Assembly (NCBI RefSeq): GCF_036850765.1 | Contig: NC_089492.1 | Coordinates: 292,600,590 to 292,664,589, forward strand | From: Saccopteryx bilineata | Lineage: Eukaryota; Chordata; Mammalia; Chiroptera; Emballonuridae | Length of the DNA stretch: 64,000 nt | Direction: 5' to 3' | Part shown: piece after piece, positions 31,701 through 63,632 of the stretch | How positions within the stretch are numbered: the stretch's first letter is position 1 | Layout: the number at the start of each line of letters is the position of its first letter | The notes under the pieces: model-generated | Database searches by the model: none | Told to the model about the DNA's origin: nothing | The model's input: only the letters and a program-made list of their open reading frames with translations | Made by a program: the position numbers and the translations under genes

Positions 31701-34039
31701 AGAACTGCAAAGACCTGTTCGACCTGATCCTCACTTGTGAAGAGAGAGTGTACGACCAGGTGGTAGAAGGTAAGCTCGCAGACCTGGTGCCTCCACGCGT
31801 GCTGGGGACCCACAGTGTCCTCTTCCCCGGCCTGCGGGGGGGCCAAGTGGCAGCCTGGGAAGATCCCTGGCAGGGCCCTTGGCTAATCGTGTTCATCAGG
31901 GCGAGGCCGCCTGTGCTGCTGGTCGCATCTTGTGGGTGTGAGGGTCTGGTCTGTGAAAAGTATTGTGAGTGGGGAGCTTGGACCTGGTGCTGACAGTGAC
32001 CGTGCTGCTGAATGCTTTATCCTGGAACAGGTTGTGTGATTGAGGGTGAGGCAGGGGCCTGGTGCTAAGGGTGAATCAGAGCCATTTTGGGGGAGGAGGC
32101 GGTCTGATGCTCAGCCAGGGCAGGTTGAGCAGGGCCTCTGACATCTGTGTCTTACGATCCTGTTAGATCTGAATTCCAGAGAGCAGGAGACCTGCCAGCC
32201 AGTGCATGTGATCAATGTGGACATCCAGGACAACCACGAAGAGGCCACCCTGGGGGCATTCCTCATCTGTGAGCTCTGCCAGTGTGTGAGTGTCCACTTC
32301 CTCTACCCAGTTCCTACTATGGGCTCCACCAGGCACATGAAAACCAGGCACATGAAACCTCCTGTACATGAGGGCTCTGCAGTGGAAACGACTGTCACAC
32401 AAATTCACATTCAAGTTATTTTCAAATATTAAAACCATACAATGCTCCTGACCAGGCGGTGGCACAGTGGATAGAGCATCAGACTGGGATGCAGAGGACC
32501 CAGGTTTGAGACCCCAAGGTCGCTAGATTGAGCGCGGGCTCATCTGGTTTGAGCAAAGCTCACCAGCTTGGACCCAAGGTCGCTGGCTTGAGCAAGGGGT
32601 CACTCGGTCTGCTGAAGGCCCGCGGTCAGGACACATGTGGGAGGGCAGTCGATGAACAACTAAGGTGTTGCAACTGATGATTGATGCTTCTCATCTCTCT
32701 TCGTTCCTGTCTGTCTGTCCCTATCTATCTCTCTATGTCTCTGTAAAAAAACAACAACAACAACAACAAACAAAACCACACAATGCAAAGGTGCCCACAG
32801 GTTTGAGAATTGACCAGCTGGCTCTGGTTAATTTACTTGATGGGACGAGTTGATAGAAGGCAGTGACAGCTGGTGTCTCTCCTCCAGGAAGATGCCATGT
32901 GTCAGGGTGTTGAAGGGCTCTGAGGGTGCTTGTGTCCACAGGGGTCACCTGGGCCCCTGCGACTCTGGGAAGTCTCCCTTGTGTGGAAAACCCCAGGGCT
33001 TTTCCAGGCACTGTGCAGCTGTGCTCAGAGCAAAACATTTCCTCTTGAATGTGACAAAAGCACCAGCAAGGGGGAGCCCATATGGCTCTTCTGCTGCCCA
33101 TGGTACTTGCATTTAGGTCAGCCGGCTCTGAGTGACGGAAACAGGTGGTTTAACCAGGAAGTCTAGAGATGGGCAGGCTCTCCCAGTGTTCTCTGAGGGA
33201 CCCAGCACAGCTTTCATTCCCAGGTTGCCTCGTGGTCCAGTGTGGCTGCTGAAGCTCCAGCAGTTGTGCCCATAATCCAGCTATCATGCAAGAGAAAGGG
33301 CTGTGGGGGGTGTGGGGGAGATATGTCCCAGAAGTTGCACACATGACTTGGGTCATGCTGGCGAGAGCTGAGTTATTGGGGTGGGAGGCAAAGGGCTTTT
33401 CCTCAGAGACCCTGCTTATAGGCTGAGACCAGGGACAGCAAGTGGCCTTGGCTGCAGTCCAGCCTGGACCACCCTGCGGCTGTTGCCTGGCAGCACCTGC
33501 TCCTTTTAGGGCAGCAGTTGTCCACCAGTGATGTCTGGCCATGTCTGCACACTTGGGTCTCACACCTGGGAGGGATGTTGGTGGCAGGTAGAGCTCACAG
33601 ATTCTGCTTAGATCCCTGCAAAGGGTGATGCCTTCTCACCCCGCCTCCCAAGCATGGGCTGGCTTTCCTCCTTGGGTGACTTTGGGCAAAGGACTGTACC
33701 TTCTGTGCCCAGATATGCTCATCTGTAGAGTGAGGGTCCCATATAGGTGAAGTCATGTGACCCTTGAAGGCAAACCCTGGTTTCAGAGCTCAGCCCACTT
33801 CCGTTCTGGCTCCTCCAGTGCAGGACCCTGGGCCCCCTGGCCATGCAGAGTGGAAAGCACTGGTCAGCACCAGCAGCTCCAGGCCTGGTGTCCCGGTCCC
33901 AGGTGCTGCCCCTGCTCAGGCGGCTTTCTCCCCACAGATACAGCACACGGAGGACATGGAGAACGAGATCGATGAGCTGCTGCAGGAGTTTGAGGAGAAG
34001 AGTGGCCGCACCTTCCTGCACACTGTCTGCTTCTACTGA
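8630..34039 (+). CDS. SSU72: SSU72 gene, coding span (5 exons, complete)
   Basis: Encodes the RNA polymerase II C-terminal-domain phosphatase that removes phosphate from Ser5 (and Ser7) and works with the cleavage/polyadenylation machinery in the nucleus. Joining 8630-8709, 18798-18941, 31630-31769, 32167-32285 and 33938-34039 gives 582 nt, which is 194 codons plus TGA, the normal length of the vertebrate protein. All introns are GT-AG and all phases agree. The catalytic CX5R loop is at residues 12-18 (C12...R18, then S19) in exon 1. The aspartates of the DIQDN motif (D140, D143) are in exon 4; D143 is the general acid in the known family. The protein ends HTVCFY. No frameshift or stop is seen. 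The start chosen is the ATG after GCCGCCGCC, matching the known N-terminus MPSSPLRV. Neighbour order (SSU72, TMEM240, ATAD3) matches human 1p36.33 inverted. Confidence 0.97.
9488..9668 (+). repeat. CCTGACCTGTGG-family SINE
   Basis: Forward copy: GACCTGTGGTGGCACAGTG, GGTTCAAAACCCTGGGC, CATATGGGAGTTGATGC, CT-rich stretch and AATAAATAAA tail. Confidence 0.85.
10507..10739 (+). repeat. CCTGACCTGTGG-family SINE with long poly(A)
   Basis: Forward copy with a roughly 30-base A run at 10681-10710. The target duplication AAAATAGTATTTGTTG is at 10491-10506 and 10740-10755. About 28 bases after the A run (GAAGCTTCAACTCTTAG...) lie inside the duplication and resemble an inverted scrap of another SINE family. 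Confidence 0.88.
11073..11439 (+). repeat. CCTGACCAGGCGG-family SINE, full length
   Basis: Forward copy from GCCTGACCAGGCGG to AATAAATAAATAAATAC. The target duplication AAAAATGTCGACATC is at 11058-11072 and 11440-11454. Confidence 0.9.
11706..11882 (-). repeat. older tRNA-derived SINE
   Basis: Reverse copy: TTATTGATCGATTTTAGAG, CCGACTGGGGATTGAACC, ending TTAACTGGCCAG. Confidence 0.7.
12383..12784 (-). repeat. Rhin-1-type SINE
   Basis: Reverse copy: GTATTTTTCTGAAGCTGG through GCCAACCGGCCAGGGCC, with CCTTTTAAG flanks at 12374-12382 and 12785-12793. It has an internal tandem duplication of AGCGCCCGAGCCATCCCC (about 12584-12615). Confidence 0.88.
13030..13330 (-). repeat. CCTGACCAGGCGG-family SINE with (GT)n tail
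   Basis: Reverse copy ending GCCTGGTCAGGC, with a short (GT)10-type tail at 13048-13067. Confidence 0.8.
14966..15140 (+). repeat. older tRNA-derived SINE (Ves-like)
   Basis: Forward copy: TCCTGGCTGGTTAGCTCAG, GGGTTCAATCCCTGGTCAGG, AGCGACCAGTGGATGC, TCTCTCTAAAATC tail. Confidence 0.75.
15901..16086 (+). repeat. CCTGACCAGGCGG-family SINE, truncated
   Basis: Forward copy starting CCTGACCAGGCGGTGGCACA; it stops after GGTGCCACAACGAAG without the usual tail, and an internal part of the body is missing. Confidence 0.8.
16200..16540 (-). repeat. CCTGACCAGGCGG-family SINE with (ATTT)n
   Basis: Reverse copy with a TTTA tetranucleotide run at 16205-16233, ending TCGCCTGGTCAGGC. Confidence 0.85.
16815..17113 (+). 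mobile_element. Tigger-type (pogo) DNA transposon, internally deleted
   Basis: The left end CAGGCCCACCTGAGATATAG and right end CGCAGTGAAGCCAGTGTGCCT resemble the Tigger inverted repeats. Internal words typical of Tigger are present: ATTCCAGACCACCACAG, CACAGTGCATATAAGTC and ATTTTCTTGCTAAAAAATA. The transposase region is deleted. An old, non-autonomous mammalian copy. Confidence 0.75.
18798..18941 (+). CDS. SSU72: SSU72 coding exon 2
   Basis: The acceptor is TTTCAG|CAAACG and the donor CT|GTATCC. The exon codes from the split Ser27 through KRGFSVRSFGTGTHVK to the split Leu75 (KDKEL). Its length of 144 nt keeps phase 2 on both sides. The text continuing past the donor reads as another protein but is intron. 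Confidence 0.96.
19447..19738 (-). repeat. CCTGACCAGGCGG-family SINE
   Basis: Reverse diverged copy: AGATGAGAAGCATCAACTCC through CCACCACCTAGTCAGGC. Confidence 0.8.
21507..22097 (+). repeat. Rhin-1-type SINE split by a DNA transposon
   Basis: The head and body (GGCCCTGGCTGGTTGGCTCA to GCACTAAAATAGC, 21507-21684) and the 3' part (GACTGAGATCATCTCCCCAG to CTCAAAAAAAAAA, 21993-22097) are one SINE interrupted by the 308-bp element at 21685-21992. Confidence 0.85.
21685..21992 (-). mobile_element. pogo/mariner-like short transposon, TA-flanked
   Basis: Both ends carry CTGTATTTCCCCA then TATAAGAC in inverted orientation, and TA flanks each side (21683-21684, 21993-21994), fitting Tc1/mariner/pogo insertion. 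The minus strand has an open stretch with GISNAIDGSEAETLYEDSD then acidic SDSSSDTDED, which I recall as similar to the C-terminus of pogo-type DDE transposases. The catalytic part is absent, so it is non-autonomous. The family name is uncertain. Confidence 0.7.
22307..22631 (-). repeat. CCTGACCAGGCGG-family SINE inside the mariner-like element
   Basis: Reverse copy flanked by the 18-bp duplication AAAAGCACTTGACTTTTT at 22289-22306 and 22632-22649, which shows it entered after the mariner-like element. Confidence 0.88.
22744..22886 (-). mobile_element. truncated second copy of the pogo-like element
   Basis: Nearly identical to 21853-21992 (starts CTTCATATAGTGTCTC, ends GGGGAAATACAG, then TA) but lacks the other half and its inverted repeat. 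Same orientation and about 890 bases away. Confidence 0.75.
23172..23300 (-). repeat. older tRNA-derived SINE fragment
   Basis: Reverse: TTGATTTTTAGAGAGAAAG, CTTGACCAGGGATCAAACC, ending CCCCAGTCAGGGC. Confidence 0.6.
23359..23677 (-). repeat. CCTGACCAGGCGG-family SINE
   Basis: Reverse copy with the 16-bp target duplication TCTACTAATAGTCTTT at 23343-23358 and 23678-23693; it contains a (GA)n run. Confidence 0.92.
29480..29801 (-). repeat. CCTGACCAGGCGG-family SINE (first of a tandem pair)
   Basis: Reverse copy from poly(T) to CCACCTGGTCAGGCTC; it directly abuts the next copy. Confidence 0.85.
29802..30133 (-). repeat. CCTGACCAGGCGG-family SINE (second of a tandem pair)
   Basis: Reverse copy from a 24-base T run to CTGCCTGGTCAGGC, head to tail with 29480-29801. 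Confidence 0.85.
30870..31197 (-). repeat. CCTGACCAGGCGG-family SINE
   Basis: Reverse copy. The target words TACACTCTGTTCTT (30855-30868) and ATACTCTGTTCTTA (from about 31199) flank it. Confidence 0.88.
31630..31769 (+). CDS. SSU72: SSU72 coding exon 3
   Basis: The acceptor is GCCCAG|CTACAC and the donor GAAG|GTAAGC. The exon codes YTQNGILHMLDRNKR and onward to VYDQVVE plus the first base of Asp122. Its length is 140 nt (phase 2 in, phase 1 out), and it joins exactly to exon 4. Confidence 0.97.
31770..32166 (+). other. SSU72: SSU72 intron 3
   Basis: A 397-base unique intron bounded by GTAAGC and GTTAG. No repeat or RNA was recognised in it. Confidence 0.9.
32167..32285 (+). CDS. SSU72: SSU72 coding exon 4
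   Basis: The acceptor is GTTAG|ATCTG and the donor CAGTGT|GTGAGT. It codes DLNSREQETCQPVHVINVD and onward to CELCQC, including the catalytic DIQDN motif with D143. Ile137 replaces the Val I recall for human, a conservative change. Confidence 0.97.
32286..33937 (+). other. SSU72: SSU72 intron 4
   Basis: A 1.65 kb intron with one SINE (32446-32771); the rest is unique sequence with no recognised gene. Confidence 0.9.
32446..32771 (+). repeat. CCTGACCAGGCGG-family SINE
   Basis: Forward copy ending in (CAA)n. The target duplication is AAAACCATACAATGC at 32431-32445, with AAAACCACACAATGC at 32772-32786. Confidence 0.9.
33938..34039 (+). CDS. SSU72: SSU72 coding exon 5 with stop
   Basis: The acceptor is CCCACAG|ATACAG. 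It codes IQHTEDMENEIDELLQEFEE through to the C-terminus HTVCFY and TGA at 34037-34039, a 34-codon exon in phase 0. The acidic C-terminal helix and final aromatic residues are typical of the family. Confidence 0.97.
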   Translation: MQHTEDMENEIDELLQEFEEKSGRTFLHTVCFY

Positions 34040-34237
34040 GCCCGCGCCCGGCACCCCGAAGCGGCCTTCTTGCGCTTCCTGTTGTTAATACTTGTTCTTT
34101 CCCTACCCTTGTTTTGACTCTTGACGGCTGCTGCCGGTGACAGCTGCCCTGCACTGTACATATGAGTTGAGAGGTTAGACACATGTGCGGATCCACACGA
34201 TCAAGTTTGGTGTCCCACTCTTAGTGACGAGTGTGAT

Positions 34238-34243
34238 ATTAAA
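34238..34243 (+). terminator. SSU72: SSU72 poly(A) signal ATTAAA
   Basis: ATTAAA lies 199 bases past the SSU72 stop and is followed by a T-rich tract (TTTTTTTTTCTTTTAG), a plausible cleavage and downstream element. This predicts a 3' UTR of about 220 bases. A SINE insertion begins shortly afterwards (34292). Confidence 0.7.
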
Positions 34244-34291
34244 GTTTTTTTTTCTTTTAGCAATGGAAAAACATGGCTCCCAGTTTCTTTT

Positions 34292-34525
34292 TTTTATTGA
34301 AGAACTTACTCATGAGCTTCAGTTTTTTTTTTTGTTTTTTTTTTCATTTTTTTTTAGAGAGGAGAGAGAGAGAGAGACAGAGAGAGAGAGGAGAGAGAGA
34401 CAGGGGGGAGGAGCTGGAAGCATCAACTCCCATATGTGCCTTGACCAGGCAAGCCCAGGGTTTCGAACCGGTGACCTCAGCATTTCCAGGTCGATGCTTT
34501 ATCCACTGCGCCACCACAGGTCAGG
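34292..34525 (-). repeat. CCTGACCTGTGG-family SINE after the SSU72 end
   Basis: Reverse copy with a perfect 20-bp target duplication CATGGCTCCCAGTTTCTTTT at 34272-34291 and 34526-34545, about 30 bases past the SSU72 poly(A) signal. It contains GA-rich runs at 34360-34400. Confidence 0.9.
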
Positions 34526-34563
34526 CATGGCTCCCAGTTTCTTTTCCTCAATACATTGCTTTC

Positions 34564-34952
34564 TTTTCTCTTTCTTTTCCTTTTTTTTTTTTTTTTGGTA
34601 TTTTTCTGAAGCTAGAAACCGGGAGAGACAGTCAGACCCCCGCATGCGCCGGACCGGGATCCACCTGGCACGCCCACCAGGGGGCGAAGCTCCGCCCACC
34701 AGGGGGCGATGCTCTGCCCCGACCAGAGCCACTCCAGCGCCTGGGGCAGAGGCCAAGGAGCCCCAGTGCCCTGGCCATCCCCGCTCCAATGGAGCCTTGG
34801 CTGCGGAAGGGGAAGAGAGAGACAGAGAGGAAGGAGAGGGGGAGGGGTGGAGAAGCAAATGGGCGCCTCTCCTGTGTGCCCTGGCCGGGAATCGAACCCG
34901 GGACTTCTACACGCCAGGCCGACGCTCCACCACTGAGTCAACCGGCCAGGGC
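34564..34952 (-). repeat. Rhin-1-type SINE
   Basis: Reverse full copy with target words CAATACATTGCTTTC (34549-34563) and CAATACATCGCTTTC (from 34953). Confidence 0.9.
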
Positions 34953-34969
34953 CAATACATCGCTTTCAT

Positions 34970-35869
34970 TGTGCATTCCTCCACTCCCCCTACCTGGCTG
35001 GAATGTACAAACACTTCTTGGGAGAGAAACTTCAATTGTCCAATAAACATGCTGCTGGTCCTCTGCTTTGTCCTGAGCTCCACACGTGGCCCATCCCTGC
35101 TGGCCCCATGCAAGTCCCCCTCTGGAGGAGGCAGAGCAGGCCCCTGACATGCTCCCGCAGAGTGTCAATTAGAAGGCCTCCATGGTTGCCATCCAGGGGG
35201 TGTGGGTCTAGCCTACCTTCCCAGAGGTTCTGCACCCACTAGGGCTGCTAGCAGAATGAGGCCCTACTCCCTATGGCACCTGCTCCCTATCACTGTCCCC
35301 CAAGTAGTCTTACTTCCCAGTGACCCCTCCTGATTTGTGCAGCCATGGAAAACCTCAGGTCACCTGTGAGGAGAGTGGGGTGCTTTGGTGTTGCCCTGGA
35401 CTGTGGTTGTGGGATTGACTCGCGTGCCTCCCCAGTCCCCAGCCTCATGGCACCACCAGAGCACAGACATGACCCTGATCTTCAGGCTTCTAGGCTGCCC
35501 AGCCCAGGTGCCTGGAGCTGACCAGTGATGGAAGCCCAGGTTGAAGCTGGTCCTGCCCCCACAGCGGGACATTCTTTGGTTTTTGCTCAGGTGCCATCAT
35601 GCCATGTAGCCATGGCTTTGGCATGACATCCCTGGCCGCTCCCCAGTGACCCTGTAGGTCTTTCCACTAAAAGCAGTTGGAGGGGGCCCACTGTTGTCGA
35701 ATCTGCCCAAAACCCCTCACCGTGACCCCAGAGACCCAGGAGGAGGAACCTCAGCTGACAAGTAGCACGAAGGGGAGGGAGAGGGACCCCAGAGCCCTCT
35801 CCAAGATCGCCATTCAGGTCGGGACCTGGGCTGCGCTCCAGGGCCACTGGTCCGGCGACCAGTGCCCAT
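34970..35869. other. SSU72-TMEM240 intergenic DNA
   Basis: About 900 bases of unique, moderately GC-rich sequence between the SINE cluster and the TMEM240 CpG island. No gene, RNA or repeat was recognised. Confidence 0.6.
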
Positions 35870-41596
<5,727 letters not shown>

Positions 41597-42276
41597 GCCG
41601 CGCGCAGGACTCGCGGGGCCACCGGCCACTGCGCCCACGTACACGGGACTGGACGGCCGCTTGGGCCAGGGCGCCCCGGCCGCCGGGCGTGTCCAGCGGA
41701 AGGTGCTGTCTCCTCTTCTTTTTATAAAGGGGTCGGGGTGGGGCCGGTCTGGGGGCAGGACCCCGGTCTCCAGGGCCGGGCTGGGTGCGGGGGCTTGGGG
41801 CGGCGGGGGCCCCACATCCTGCAGTCCTGCCTGCGCCTGGCCTGGGACAATGTCTGTTACTTAAAACCGGCTGTTTCCTGTACGCCTGTGTCCCTCTCCA
41901 TTCTGGCGGAGGGAGGCGGGGAGATAGTCTGGGCAGGGAAGGGGGCCGGACCCCGGCCGCACCCACGTCTGCACACGGGAGCATGTGCATGGGGCGTGTG
42001 CGCCCGCGGGCCGCAGTGGGGTGGGGGGAGGTAGGGGCAGGGGTCTGGGGGAGGCCCCTGCCCAGCAGCAATAAGGCCCCTGAGCCCCGCTGTGGCAAGT
42101 GCGGCCACTCTGCCCAGGGCATCCCCGGTCAGCGCCTCACTGTGACCCCTACCCCTGCTGGTCAGTAAATTCTCCAGAAAGCTCCAGCCTCTGCCTCTTC
42201 TTTCACCTCTGACACCTCAAGCCCCGCCCCTCACACCAGCCACGAGACAAGACACTGAGGTATGGTGTCAAGAGTT

Positions 42277-42282
42277 TTTATT
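42277..42282 (-). terminator. ATAD3A: ATAD3 poly(A) signal AATAAA
   Basis: AATAAA on the minus strand (TTTATT on plus) lies about 600 bases past the ATAD3 stop, followed on that strand by GT-rich sequence. It defines a likely 3' UTR of about 42260-42879 facing the TMEM240 3' end. Confidence 0.75.
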
Positions 42283-42879
42283 AGATGCTGGACAAAAAGA
42301 CTCCAGCTCCTATAGAGGGAGGGAAGCAGGTTGTCTGGGCCAGGGCAGTTCTCAAGCACTGGATGACCCTAGCCAGTAGGTTCAAGGTCTCCAGTCTCAG
42401 GTGCAGATCCTGCCAGGTACCCAAGGACACAAACTTGTGAAGGGCACCACAGGACAGGCCTGCTCTGTTTGGCTTGGCCATCAGTGGGTTCTGGTCCCAG
42501 ATGGGACTGGGCCAAATCAGGCTCCTCCCTACTGCTGGTCACCAGGCAGGGTCACCTTGGCCACTTTCACTGGGCATGGGGGCTGTGTCTTCTTGCTCTG
42601 GGCCTGGCTTAGAGACATATCTTCAAAGTGTCCTGAGGGTGGCCCTAGCCTGACCTCCCCCGCCAAAACCACAGCTTGGAGGGGGCAGCTGCAGCTGGTC
42701 CTCATCAGAGCCTTTAATGTCACGCTTGCCCTGGCTGGAGGAATATTAAAAAACGCTGAGGAGCGGGCGGCTGTGCGGCTCCTCTGCTGGCCGCCATGAG
42801 ACACGGGCGCCTCACTGCTTCCTCTCGGTGATTCTACCCAGCTAGTGTGCCACAGGGCCCCGGGGTGTCGAGGCCTGGC

Positions 42880-60584
<17,705 letters not shown>

Positions 60585-61199
60585 CTGCGAGGAGCACGGG
60601 AGATATGGGCCTTAGGACTCACGGGCCCGGGTGTGCGTTCATGCTGCCAGGGAGACCACAGCTCACCCCAACCTCAAAGGACATGTGCTCCACCTCATCC
60701 TGGTCAGACCTTGCCCAGTGACCATCACTCATGTCTGATCTGCCCCAAAGAGAATGACCCCCACGCCTGTGCCAGGGCCTGTCCCCCAGAGGGTCATCAC
60801 ATTCCAGAAGGCTCCATCAGAAAGGCTGACCCATGGGCACTGAGGTCAACACGGCAATCCTTTCCCAATTAAACAAACAGCAAGCCCGTGGCAAATGTCC
60901 CTTGTTCCTCATGGTCCGTACATTTCTCTTAAACCTCCGACATGTTATCGACCTACTAGCACAGGCAAGTGAGAAGACGAATGGAAAGCAAATGAGAAGT
61001 AACTCGGAAACAAGCTGTGTGCACCAGGAGGCAGCTCTTCACATGTATTGTAATGCCTTCCACAGGCACTTCCTTCATAACGTAGAATTCACATCTACGT
61101 TTGGGTGCTTTGGAAAAGAAATTGACTTCTGGTCCCTTCTTGGCTGAGAAAGACCAGGTCACTCAAGCACCACTGTTGTGACCCAGTTCTCCCGAGCAC

Positions 61200-61400
61200 A
61201 ACGTAGCTGACTCTTGAACACGAGCTCCACGGGTCCACTCATACACGGGACTTTTTCCAATCAACACACTGTTGGCCCTCAGTATCCCTGGATTTCATCT
61301 TCATGGATTCAGCCAACTGTGGGCTGAAAACAGTATTTTCTATCTGAGGTTATGAAACCGCATATATGGAAGGCCGACCCAAGTTGTACAAACTGGGTGG
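61200..61400 (-). repeat. possible old DNA-transposon (MER2/Tigger-like) fragment
   Basis: Wording such as GACTCTTGAACACGAGCTC, GGGTCCACTCATACACGG and GGCCCTCAGTATCCCTGG resembles ancient mammalian MER2/Tigger-type repeats from memory. Ends are not resolved. Confidence 0.4.
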
Positions 61401-63348
61401 ATGGAGGTGGGTGGCCCTGACCCCTGCGTTGTCCACGAGTCAGCTGGAAGTCTTCTGCCAGGCAAAAGCCTGGAAAGAAGGCAGGGGCTCCGTGAACCCA
61501 GATCCCTGATACTACCACATTCGTAGTTGGCTCCCTTAGCTTGTCCATCCTTTTATCCCCCATGATTTGTCTTACGTTTCGAAGCCTTCAAAGGAAACTG
61601 TGGACCTCAGTTTCCATCACTCCCTGCAGCAAACATGTCATTAACTAAAGCATAACACCTGTTTACAGTCCTGGGGCTTTTGAGGGGGGGAGTCAAATTG
61701 CCACTGCAAGTGTACCCCACACATTAGATGTGGAAGAAGCCCCCGTGTTTGCACGGTCTGCTGGGGTATACAGTGATATGGATCTAGTGTCAAATCTGGG
61801 GAAGGACCTCCTAGAGCCCCACTGCCAAGCCTCCCCAGGGTCTCTGGTGATGGTGACAGGAGGCTGATTATATTATATCAGGACCCTTCTGAGAGGAGGC
61901 ATGAGGGCAAAAGAGCCCCAGCCCACTGCACTGGTGAGTGTGGGAACCCAGAGCTGAGAACTGAACAGACCAGAGGAGGCCTTTCAACAAATGATGCAGA
62001 GGGAGCAGAGAGCACAAGACAGAACATCAGAACATGGGTGTCAGAGGCCCACCACACTGAGACCGAATCCCAGCTGCCAGTTTCCTCATGTGACCCCTGG
62101 CAAGCCAGGTTAACCTTTGAGCACCTCGCCTGACAAGGGAGCAAGCAAAGTCCCTCCCACACACACACCCAAGATCCAACCCCGACTCTTGGAGTGAAAT
62201 GAGGAAGCAGGTGAACTGCTCGCCACAGGCCTGACACCCAGCTTCCCGGATGGCCACAGGCTGCAATATTGGCACTAACAGTAACAGTTCATCACCTTGA
62301 AATCATTCTGCACCAGGAGACACATACCCCACAGCATCAAGCAGCAGCCACCACGGGCAGGGTGCTCTTTTAGGCACCTGTCTTCCTGGAATGTACAGGC
62401 AGGTAGACTGGAGCTCACAGGCTGCTCAAGACCAAATGTGTTCTGGCCTCCAAGGGCCGGAGACCTGGGACACAGGGTGCACCAGGGGCCCAAGGGACCG
62501 CGATGGCAGCCCCCCTGCAAGGAACAGCTAAGGACAGCTCCAGTTGGCTTCAAGAGAGCAGGCTGAGGCCAAGCACTTCAGGTGCTGCTGGTTGAGAACC
62601 AGGTGTCTAGAAAGGATGGGCTTGCAGAGGGGATGAGACACAGGGGCATGAGGCACCCTGGGAAGACCGGCTTGGGACAGGAAGGGGCGGGGCACCATGG
62701 CAAATCCTCTCCCACTGGGCAGCGATGAGACCAGGAAGGACAGCAGGAACAAAAATGAGGTAGAGACCACATCTGGAATAGTCACTGGATGAGGAGACCG
62801 ATGGGAATATAAGTGTAGGTGGTAGCAGCACCTGAGAACTCTATAGGACGTGCTGCTTGGTGGGAGAGTGAGGGCTTGGTGCTAGGAGAGCAGAGAGAGG
62901 TCCTGGGGACCACGTGGAAAACATTCTGGAACGTTCTGGGGCAGGAGACATGGGAGCATCTTGGGGCATGAGCAGGCAGGAGCTGTCCCCTCATACACAC
63001 AAGGCTGCTAGCCCAGCCTGTATGCCTACGTGGAGTGGGGGAGCCAACAGTCAGGGCTCAGCTTCTAAAAGTGGGAAAACTTTGGCATTCTGGATGTGGT
63101 AAGTGGGCAAAAACCACAGGATCTGGGATAGAAAGGTGTCCCCCAACTAAGCCTTTAACAAAAAATCAGGTCACATGTCAGAAGTCTGTTATCATCTGAG
63201 GTGCTCTATTGTTTCCGTACCCAACCTGATGATTAAAATTGCCTAGAAAGCTTAATACACCTAGGCTGGGTTCAGTGTGTCCCAGCTAGACATAAAACTG
63301 TTCTGGGCCTGGACCAGATGTCTAGATGTTTTGAATGTCCCTCTAGGA

Positions 63349-63632
63349 CAGGGGTTGGGAAACATGGCTGAGAAAGCCATGAACGCCACATATTTTAAAA
63401 TGTAATTCCGTGAGAGCCATTACAATGACCTATGTACATGTTATGCATTATCCAATAAAAATTTGGTGTTGTCCCATGAACATGAGCGGTAGGAAATGAA
63501 TGGATTGTAATACATGAGAATGTTTTATATTTTTAACGTTATTATTTTTTTTATTAAAGATTTGTCTGCGAGCCAGATGCAGCCATCAAAGGAGCCACAT
63601 CTGGCTCGCGAGTCATAGGTTCCCAACCCCTG
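63349..63632 (+). mobile_element. hAT-type non-autonomous transposon
   Basis: 284 bases with 13-bp perfect terminal inverted repeats CAGGGGTTGGGAA at both ends and a perfect 8-bp target duplication CTCTAGGA (63341-63348 and 63633-63640), the hallmark of hAT elements. The interior is AT-rich and codes nothing. The subterminal words (GGCTCGCGAGTCATAG and GAGCCACATCTGGCTC) fit short hAT families known in bats and some other vertebrates; the exact family is not established. Confidence 0.9.

Noticed and set aside
34185..35147. 320-residue open frame on the plus strand
   Set aside because: It runs through two SINE insertions and low-complexity phenylalanine tracts; no conserved protein wording and no splice or start context.
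60833..61147. 104-residue plus-strand frame in ATAD3 intron 1, considered as a processed pseudogene
   Set aside because: I recognised no parent gene, and no A tail or target duplication is evident.
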